Source: Miscanthus floridulus
Lineage: Eukaryota > Streptophyta > Magnoliopsida > Poales > Poaceae
NCBI RefSeq assembly: GCF_019320115.1
Contig: NC_089589.1
Location: 23,007,273-23,071,272, forward strand
DNA length: 64,000 nt
Direction of reading: 5' to 3'
Position 1 is the first letter of the stretch. Every line of letters begins with the position of its first letter. This document shows positions 56,601-64,000 of this stretch, in pieces. The position numbers were made by a program, and so were the translations under genes. The notes beneath the pieces are model-generated. The model ran no database searches. It saw nothing but the letters and a program-made list of their open reading frames with translations, and was not told the origin of the DNA.

Positions 56601-59600
56601 TATCACTGTTGGTTGTAGCCACAAACCGGCCACGACGGGTGGTCCTTCACTACATGTTCGTGGCTATAACCAGCAGTGATAGTACACTACCTGTCACTAT
56701 CACTTGTAGCCATGATTCGTTCGTGAAAGTTCGATTCGTTCGTGAAAGTTCATCTATCACTGTCAGTTGTACTATCACTACCGGTTCCAAAGCAACCAGC
56801 AATGATGGTCCGACAATGATGGCCTGTGTTTGCGGTAGTGCTAGGTCCTATGCTACCCACTTGCCTATTAATAATGGTATGAACTATCATGTCAGCCTGC
56901 ACTATGGCACTTAAGGCCATGTTTGGATGTAGTAGTATTAAGAGACGTAGTATTAAGAAACAACGATTTTAGAACCTATAGATGTGGTAAACCATGATTT
57001 AGCAACAAAGAGGTCTAGATATGAATTTATAAAACTCTAAAGAGACTACAAATTTAGCAAAACTCTGGTTTTCAAAACCATAAAATTTGTTGCATCAAAA
57101 CACTTCATACAACTCTAATAAAATCAAAGTATTTCATAAAAGCATGGTATTTTTCTAAAACTCCAAAAATACATCTGCATCCAAACAGGGCCTAAGATTT
57201 TGAACCTGCTACATTCAAAAATTGTATATGTAGTAGAAGTATTATTTTTATAAAAATATAGAATAATCAAAATTAAATTACCAGTGTCGATATGACATAG
57301 TATTTGAGTCAAAATTTATAAAATTATTTGAAATAAAAACTTATAAACTTTTTTGTCATGCCATAGTAATGTAATTTAAAATAAATTATCAGTGTCATTT
57401 ATATGTGGTTTGTTAAGTAACAGTTTAGCACTTGATGATCTATTAACTAAAAATATCCTAATGTATGTATGTTTGATTGGTCGATATATTAACCCAACTT
57501 TATGTTAATAACCGAAATGTATAGCATGGATCATGGAGGATGCAAACTATACAGCCACGATGTTGTCAGAAATTGGTCCTGCTATCGGCCAGGTTGAAGG
57601 TGAAAGAAGGAACCCGAGAAACCAGAGGATTTATTTTAACGAACATCTGTCCCTGCTGATGGTTCAGTAATTAACTAATCGGTCCCAATACAAGCCTACA
57701 TGAAGCTAGTCCTCGTTTGAAACCCAAAGATTGGGTATATGATCCTAGAAAATAAATTCGTCCCTTTGTGACATTTGGTTTATTTTTTTATTCCAATTTG
57801 ACACTATATGTTCAATTTCGTTGCAACTTATCATGAGATTATTCATAAAAGGACCAAACACCCCTGGTAGAAAAAGGAATGGACGGAAGTCAATTATTAG
57901 GATCCAACTGGAAAGGTTATTAAAGTCTGCACATCTTGACCTGAAGAAGCTACGTTTTTCTCCCTTATTCATACTCTCTTGGATGCAGGTAAGCCTAATG
58001 TGATATCCCTTGTGTCCTTAGCTTTTTAACCATTCTAGAGATGAGACAAGTGAGGCAAGTTACATGGACAATTACTCAAGTGTCTATGGTAAAACCTGTC
58101 AATCAGGATATATGCCAAAGGCCCCGTGAGTACTTTTCCTAACTTTTTACGCCATGTTCAGAATAGAACTTTAAATCATTGATTTTATTTTAACATGTTT
58201 ACAGGATCTAGTAAAATTATAATAGTTTGAAAAGGTTGTTAGAGAAAAGGATAAAAGTTACATATGTTATATGTTATTTTAATGTCTAACTCGATGAGAT
58301 ATTTAAAAAGTTACACTCCTATCACCTAATAATAGGACTTCTGAAAATTTAGAACAAAATAAATTAGGCAACAAGAGAAAGCCTAACATTCCCATCATTA
58401 AACAGTAATGTCCAGTCCTGATTGGCTTTAATAGTACAGGCTATAAATTGCTGATTCTTTATCAGACCGTGGAGGATGGGACTTGGTCTTGGAGATATTA
58501 AACCTAAGCACCAGACGCCCTTTGCAACGAAAGGATACAGTAGAGTAAAAGTTTAGAAATCTTAATCTCATGACCATCTAAAGAGTTGAGGCTCTCAAAA
58601 AAAATCTATAGAGTTGCGACCACAAGTATTAGTAACAATGTAATAATGCTTGTACATGAGCTCTTACGAAACTTCACAAGCACCTATAGGAATAAAAAAA
58701 TCTATAGGGGCAGCTAGCGTAGACCATCATGGATGACTGTAGGCACACATGACATGTGTATTTTTTAATTATTTTTATTCAACTTTCAATATCGGTTTCA
58801 ATGTGGCGGTGATGAAGGTGAGCATCACCGCCGAATCGCAAAACCGATGGTGATGGTGGTTTTCAAGCAAGCGGTGATAATGTTTGTGTAGTAGTGTTTT
58901 GAAAGTGGTTTACAGACCCTAGATTTCTAATATTAATGCTAAAACAAATAACTATTTTGTACAACCATGCGCATAAGGGCATCTTCAGTGTAGATTTTCT
59001 TTATGTGGTTTCTAAGAGTGCCACATCATTTTATAGGTTTAGGTTGATGAATGAAATGATTCCTCTCAAGACACAATTTTATAAATAGATAGTAAAGCAA
59101 ATGTGAAGAAAATGCGCAAGATTACCGACATCTGAATAGATAGTGTAGCAAATGTGCATGCATGAATGTGTAACAAAATAAAGCTAGATAGATTGTGAAG
59201 CAAATGTGCACACATGAATACATAACATATTAAATCCTTAAATTAACTTATACAAACCTGCTTCTTGAGCAAAGACCAGGCATCTTCTTCTTCTAGTTTG
59301 TCGACATGGTGGTAGGGCACCTCCGCTATCATGCCTCGAGCGACCGTGTCATGTCTCGTTGTTACGAGAACACGACTTCCACGAGCAAGTGAGTTTATTA
59401 ATGGAGGCTCGAGCACCTTCTCCCATGCATGGTGGTCCCAAACATCATCCATCACCAATAAGGTCTTGCACCCCTCCACGGCTTCCTTAAGGGTTTGCTC
59501 TAGTGTGTCCTTTGTGTTTCTTGGTGCTTGATGGTTTCCTTCTGCTCCAGTGATTGCTCTCTCTAATAGATCAACATCGCTAAATTCTTGATTGACACTC

Positions 59601-60298
59601 AACCATATTCTCTTTTGAAACTCTTGTTTGATGGAGTCATGATTAAAGATCTTCTTGGCAAGGGTGGTTTTGCCAATCCCTCCTACTCCCACAATAGCAT
59701 AAACCATAACATTTTTGTGTTCATGTACATTTTTGTCCTTCTTCGTGAGCAAATCCACAAGATTTCTTGTGTCCTCCTCAATCTTCTCACCAACCACACC
59801 TAACTCATCCCCCCCTGTTGTCTCACGCCTAGCGCGAAGGGAGGATTCTACCTTTTTTGTGTTGTCCTCATAAGATGCAAGGTTAATGAAGTTGAAGGTT
59901 TTGCTACGCTTCTCAATGTCATCTAGCCTCTCATTAAGACTTTTTATGCGATTACCGATGTCATGAGCATGGAGAGGATTCCTCATACAAAAGAGCAAGG
60001 GATTGAAGCAGCCCATATCACAGCTTCGACCCCGTTCCATCGCCTTGAGCTGGCACAAATCAAGGATGTTGGTAGCATCATACATGGCATTCCTAAGCTC
60101 TCTCACCCATGATTTCACACTCTCGTCGCTGATGTTCCTCTTGTCAGCATCGGCGAGGAACCTCTTAAGGTCCCCAAGCTTCATCCCCATCTTTTTTATC
60201 TCATCGGGAACACCTAAGAGCAGATGCACCTCTTCTTTAGCCATCTCCAACAACATGTCTTGGAGGTAGGATGCTAAAGCATCCAGTACCACCGCCAT
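53620..60298 (-). CDS. NLR2: CC-NB-ARC-LRR disease-resistance protein
   Basis: Paralogue of NLR1 with identical exon design: exons 60298-59258, 55691-53765 and 53666-53620 total 3015 nt, about 1004 residues; without the last intron the frame stops at 53721. Rx-like coiled coil at residues 1-130, P-loop GGIGKTT (206-212), kinase-2 LLVMDDVWD, RNBS-B GSRVLVTTR, GLPL CDGLPLAV, RNBS-D-like CFLHYALLPK and MHD NMHDVV are all intact, followed by irregular LRRs. Differences from NLR1 are often at the variable positions of LxxLxL strands (for example LSYLWLEC versus LSYLYLQC, and LTIKGYF versus LEIDGYF). It acts as a cytoplasmic or nuclear immune sensor; the effector is unknown. Confidence 0.9.
55966..56077. 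repeat. 56-bp tandem duplication in NLR2 intron
   Basis: ACCTGATGTTTATAGTCACT starts identical 56-bp units at 55966 and 56022. NLR1 has a single related stretch near 10140-10215. Confidence 0.9.
56915..57192. mobile_element. Tourist/PIF-Harbinger MITE in NLR2 intron
   Basis: A 278-bp element with termini GGCCATGTTTGGATG and CATCCAAACAGGGCC is flanked by TAA on both sides (56912-56914 and 57193-57195), the Harbinger target signature. It is absent from the NLR1 intron. Confidence 0.85.
58815..58896. mobile_element. CACTA end fragment in NLR2 intron
   Basis: Ends ...GTTTGTGTAGTAGTG with GGTGATG/CATCACC repeats. It corresponds to 10935-11026 in NLR1. Confidence 0.55.
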
Positions 60299-60315
60299 TT
60301 TTGCTGCTTCGGTAT

Positions 60316-62156
60316 CTACAAAATCGAAATTAAATAAAAAATTACGTGTTTCGTTTTAAAGGAAAGGTAATCTTGATGGTAAAAGTACCGAGGCCCCTAT
60401 AACCTTGGCACTATTATTCAAAAGGGAACACTGCAACAGTAGATAGGTACTAGAATAATCACATTTAAATGATAACTGAGTACTTTTGGTACCAGATCTG
60501 GCGCATAGTAGCAAGCTAAAACGATAACGGAGTTAACAAATTAATGAGTAGCTAGCAGACGAGAATATGATGAAGTTTGATCTATGGATGATGTTGAAAT
60601 ATTATATACTTGGGCACCTAAAAATCGAAAGCAGCTACACCAATCTCAAGCCATCACCCTTGTGTGAGTATATTTGTGAGTGGAAGAAGAGTATAATATC
60701 TCCAACAAAAACTAGAAAGAAAGAAAGAAAGAAAGGAGCGCGGCGAGCGGGGCGGCGGCGGCTTGTGGGGATCTTCGGTGGCTGTGCTCCTAGGCGGATC
60801 TAGGGCGTGGATCTCCGGCGGCCGCGCCTCCTCCAAGCACGGCACGGTGCCCCCTCCCTCTCCCTCTCCCTCTCCGGCATGCGGCGAGCAGCGCCTCCTC
60901 TCCTCCACAACCAGGCGGCGGGGAGCAACCCTCCGGCGGCGGATCCGGCCGCGCTTCCGACCTCCTCCCCCCTCCCACCTCTCCCTACGGCGCTAGATCC
61001 GGCGGAGAGATGGCCTATGGCGGCGGATCCGGCGGGTTGGTGCCCTGCGGCTGCGGATCCGGCCTCCTCCCCTGCCTCCATGGCTCCACGGCAGTGTATC
61101 CGGCGGCGGAGGTGGCCTCCAGCGGCAGAGAGGCACCACAGCAAGCAGGCGGCCGTGGCGGCCCGTGGATGGGCTCGGCGGGCCTGTCCACGGGGTTTTT
61201 CTTTTTCTTTTGTTTTTTATTCGATTTACTGGAGGCGGGCATCAAACCGTCTCGGTAAAGGTACCATTTACCGTGACCTATTTGTTCGAGGCGGTTGTGA
61301 TTCCCGCATCGGTAAATCCATTTTGCCCGCCTTGGAAAATATTTTGTGTAGTAGTGAGGGCCAGGTTGGGTACTTTTGGTACCAGACCTGGCACCTTGAT
61401 TTGCATTAAGGTACGAATCTCAACCCGTCACCCGTGTGAGTATATTTGTGAGTGGAAGATGAATAACATCTCCAATAAAAATAGGAAAGAAAGAGGATGG
61501 AAAGAAAAAACAGAGAGAGCTGGGAGAGACTAGGCATATGCACCTTGATTTGCAGCGGCGAGAGAGAATGCTGTGTCCTTCAGTTCCTTGATCTGTTGTG
61601 GAGTGGAGCAAGAGGACTGGCCGGGCCAGGATGGGGGTACATTTGTCACAGAGATGCCAAATTGTTAGATTTGTGGTTGATGTATAATAGTGTATATAAG
61701 CGAGTACACAAGTTTGAAAGTAGATCTTGGACGCAGAGCTGGCTACGCATGAAAAATTGAATGCAGAGAAATAAGGCGTCGAGGAAACGGACCAGTTGAG
61801 CGATGGCTGGAACTGGAAGTACGTTGGACCAAGTGCAGGCGTGGTTTGTGGAACGGCACCTGCTGCCTAGCAGTTGCAAAGGTTGGAGATTGGCCGGATC
61901 CGCGACTAGGCGTGGAACGGCACCTGCTGCCTAGGCGTGGTTTGCAGCCGGTAGAGAGAGGATAATATGTGTGCTTCAGTTCCTTTGGTCTGTTGTAGAG
62001 TCATCGATCACCATAGAGATGCCGAATTGTTAGATTTGTGGTTGGTGTATATAATAGTATATATAAACGAGTACACAAGTTTGTAGTAGATCTCGGACGC
62101 AGAGCTAGCTACGCATAAAAAAAATTGCAGAGAAATACAACGTCAAGGAAACGAAC
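60316..62156 (-). other. NLR2 5'-leader intron
   Basis: Donor CAACAG|GTTCGT at 62157/62156 and acceptor TTGTAG| at 60316, the same as in NLR1. It lacks the LINE (the empty site is at about 60433-60443) and instead contains a GC-rich CACTA remnant and a second copy of the TTTTGGTACCAGA segment. Confidence 0.65.
60690..61356. mobile_element. GC-rich CACTA remnant in NLR2 leader intron
   Basis: The right edge ...ATTTTGTGTAGTAGTG is a reversed CACTA terminus, next to GGCGGGC/GCCCGCC and GGTAAA/TTTACC repeats. A GC-rich block with many GGCGGATCCGG phrases (60740-61190) resembles a CACTA first exon or captured sequence. The left terminus was not found. Frames inside have no recognised domain. Confidence 0.5.
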
Positions 62157-62408
62157 CTGTTGAGCGATGCCTGCAAGCCTGGAACAGGAACGAATCCCGG
62201 CGTGCTTTGTGGCAACTGCTCTGCTTGACGGACGCTGGCGGAGGTGGTGGTGAATGGGCTGATGGCCAGGGTTGCTGCTAGCCGGCGCCGGAGGGGGCGG
62301 ACAAGCTGAAATGGACTTAAGCGAAGAACAGAGGAGATGTGAGGTGGTTAGCGACGACTAGAACTGCGGTTGCTTCTCTCGGCAGCTTGAGATGAGGAAC
62401 GAAGGCAA

Positions 62409-62416
62409 CTTTATAG
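62409..62416 (-). promoter_or_regulatory. Putative NLR2 TATA box
   Basis: CTATAAAG on the minus strand at the position equivalent to NLR1's box, followed by a conserved leader of about 230 bp ending at the donor at 62157. Confidence 0.55.
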
Positions 62417-62422
62417 TTGGCC

Positions 62423-62476
62423 ATGGTCGCCCAGTTAACTGAGCTGGTAATGGTCGCCCAGTTAACTGAGCTGGTA
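62423..62476. repeat. 27-bp tandem duplication upstream of the NLR2 TATA box
   Basis: Two exact 27-bp units (62423-62449 and 62450-62476) starting ATGGTCGCCCAGTTAACTGA. NLR1 has a single copy (16579-16605). Confidence 0.9.
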
Positions 62477-62785
62477 GTGGCAGGCAGAGTCTGAACATCT
62501 TCAAATACTTCAAATAAGTTATAGTCTTACAGATGGTATCAGGGTCAATAATTTTGATATAAATTTATCTTCATGCAAATTCATATAAAAAAAATTATGA
62601 ATTATTTTTTTGACCACGCTTCTTTTCAGAAACGGGCTTGCCACCTCTGTTAATTGTTATGTCTAGGTCCTAGTTTTCTCTTTAACCATTCGTATGAATA
62701 CCTTCTTTTATTTGTTCATGTTACTAAAAAGAGTTTAGGTTCTAGTAGTATTGCTTTCCACATGTTGATTAAGTTGAAACACATG

Positions 62786-64000
62786 GGCCGCACCGCGTCC
62801 ACGTCCACCGCACATCGCCATTGCTGCAAATGTCCTATCCAGCGTCTCAGTCGTCACAGAAAAACAGTAGAGCTGCGAATGATTGCTACTGCCAACCAAT
62901 AACGGGCCCACTCGGTTTCAATCTGCTTGAGGAAAACTTTGGCGTCCGACGAGGCGACGACTCCGAAGGTGACCCCGAAACCGAAACCGAAGCCGAAGCC
63001 GGATTCTGGTCGAGCCTGGGCCCCCGGTAGGGACACCGAGGACAAGGAGGCGAGGCTTGACATGCGCACCGTCAAGTACTCCGATCCGTAGCAGCCTTGG
63101 CCATGTGAGTCACCATCGGCACGTCAGCTTATCACTTTCATCTCGTCTCAGAGTGGTCGAGAGACTCCAATGCCCGTGCAATGCAGAGCAAAATGCTGTA
63201 GGAGTACAACTAACTAGAGATGCCCTATTGCCATCTGAAGGATCCGATTCCCTTCAGGTTGATAGGGCCGTTGCACAAATTAAACTAAGAAGGTAATTAG
63301 AGCCAGCTTTGCCAGCTGGGAGGAACTGGAAGGCGTGCATCTCTACCTTTTGATGCGTGATGCCTCACATGTGAACGTGGAGCACCGTTTCTGTTCAGGC
63401 CTTTGATTCAGAAGGTAACACTTTTTAGGTTTTCGTCCATTTGTTCTAAGAAATCGTACGGCCAAACTAGGAAACTCATATGCGCGTCTGGGCAAAGCCG
63501 GATATGAGCCACATGACGGGTAGTTCCTCGGCACGCCGCATGGGACGGCTGGGAGCCATCGGAGCGGAGCACACGGTTATATGGGTCGAAGTCGACGGCA
63601 CGGTCATTGGCAAAGACAGACAGTGCCGTCAGGTAGGAGGTGGAGGAACGGCCGAAAGGGTACAGGATGTTCTCGGCGTCGGGCTCCGTCGTCTCGTCCA
63701 TAAACGGAAAGAACGTCAGCGCCTGCGCCGGCGCCACGTCATCGGCGTGCGGGAAGTACTCGAGGTTGGACTGCCGCCGCCCGCCGAGGATGAGCACGTG
63801 GCCGTCGGGGAGGATCATGTCGGTGGCGTACCACCGCCGCGCGGCGAGGAACGACGGGAGCTCGACCCATCCCGTGGCCGGGGAGATGAGCCGCGCGATG
63901 CGGTCGCCGTTGGAGAAGCCGCCGGTCTGGAGGAGCGTGCCGTTGGGGAGCAGCGCCCCCGAGGAGCACTACGGGTTGGTGGCCAGCGGGTACGGGTGCA
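62786..64000 (-). pseudogene. Glyoxal/galactose-oxidase-like gene, copy 2 (broken, cut by window edge)
   Basis: Close copy of 49375-50700. The region visible runs from QTGG and RRWYATDMILPDGHVLILGG through TFFPFMDETTEPDAEN to the truncated 3' end shared with copy 1. The frameshift after NLYPF/NILYPF is shared; a 2-base difference then restores VFANDRAVDFDPYNRVLR, which is shifted again before PRNYPS. The Cys-bearing 5' part and signal peptide lie beyond the window. The C-terminal copper ligands are absent, as in copy 1. 62786-63345 is the shared 3' flank. Confidence 0.82.

Larger units (their letters stand above)
55692..59257 (-). other. NLR2 intron within NB-ARC (3566 bp)
   Basis: Same donor and acceptor as in NLR1 but about 1.9 kb longer. 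It holds a 56-bp tandem duplication, a Tourist-like MITE, a CACTA end fragment and repeated TATCACTG phrases (56590-56830). No other gene was recognised inside. Confidence 0.8.

Noticed and set aside
1..64000. tRNA or rRNA genes
   Set aside because: No convincing cloverleaf with A and B boxes and no rRNA-like segment was seen; the only tRNA-like signal is the 14-base primer-binding site at 21867.

Overview
The window is nuclear DNA of a flowering plant, almost certainly a grass. The evidence is plant CC-NB-ARC-LRR genes split by introns, a grass-type CACTA transposon with TTTAGTCCCGG subterminal repeats, a very long Ty3/gypsy chromovirus-type retrotransposon, and small hAT, Stowaway and Tourist elements. 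A panicoid grass is my guess, but the species cannot be fixed from the sequence alone. About half of the window is transposon.

Layout. 0-7.3 kb is gene-poor, with MITEs, a local duplication and a relic of glyoxal-oxidase 3' flank. 7.85-16.6 kb is disease-resistance gene NLR1 (minus strand; three predicted coding exons and a spliced 5' leader), whose leader intron holds a 2.6-kb LINE-type insertion. 17.39-32.76 kb is a 15.4-kb Ty3/gypsy element with about 4.5-kb LTRs; its genes are full of stops. 33.86-47.84 kb is a 14-kb CACTA element that looks intact: a TNP2 transposase, a second gene joining a plant transposase domain to a Ulp1 cysteine protease (eight exons, one open frame), a small GRF-zinc-finger membrane protein, a 521-bp tandem array and an intronic hairpin. 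48.8-49.3 kb is a hAT-like element. 49.4-50.85 kb is a broken glyoxal-oxidase gene. 52.06-52.8 kb is a 3' fragment of a third NLR. 53.6-62.4 kb is NLR2, a paralogue of NLR1 with the same exon structure. 62.8-64.0 kb is a second broken glyoxal-oxidase copy, cut by the window edge.

The single-copy backbone is therefore a tandem array of [NLR + glyoxal-oxidase] units, all on the minus strand, with at least two fairly complete units and relics of more. The two NLRs keep every NB-ARC motif and open frames. The oxidase copies share frameshifts and a C-terminal truncation, so the oxidase was already dead when the unit was copied. The LINE, gypsy and CACTA elements lie in unit 1; the LINE's empty site can be read in unit 2.

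Most striking signals: (i) an 81/81-nt foldback in the leader intron of the CACTA transposase unit that pairs better as minus-strand RNA, the transcribed strand, than as plus-strand RNA; (ii) the CACTA TNPA-Ulp1 gene with its own internal cluster of subterminal repeats next to a TATA box; (iii) the near-identical 521-bp array. Splice sites were inferred by eye from GT/AG signals, frame continuity and paralogue agreement. No database search was possible.
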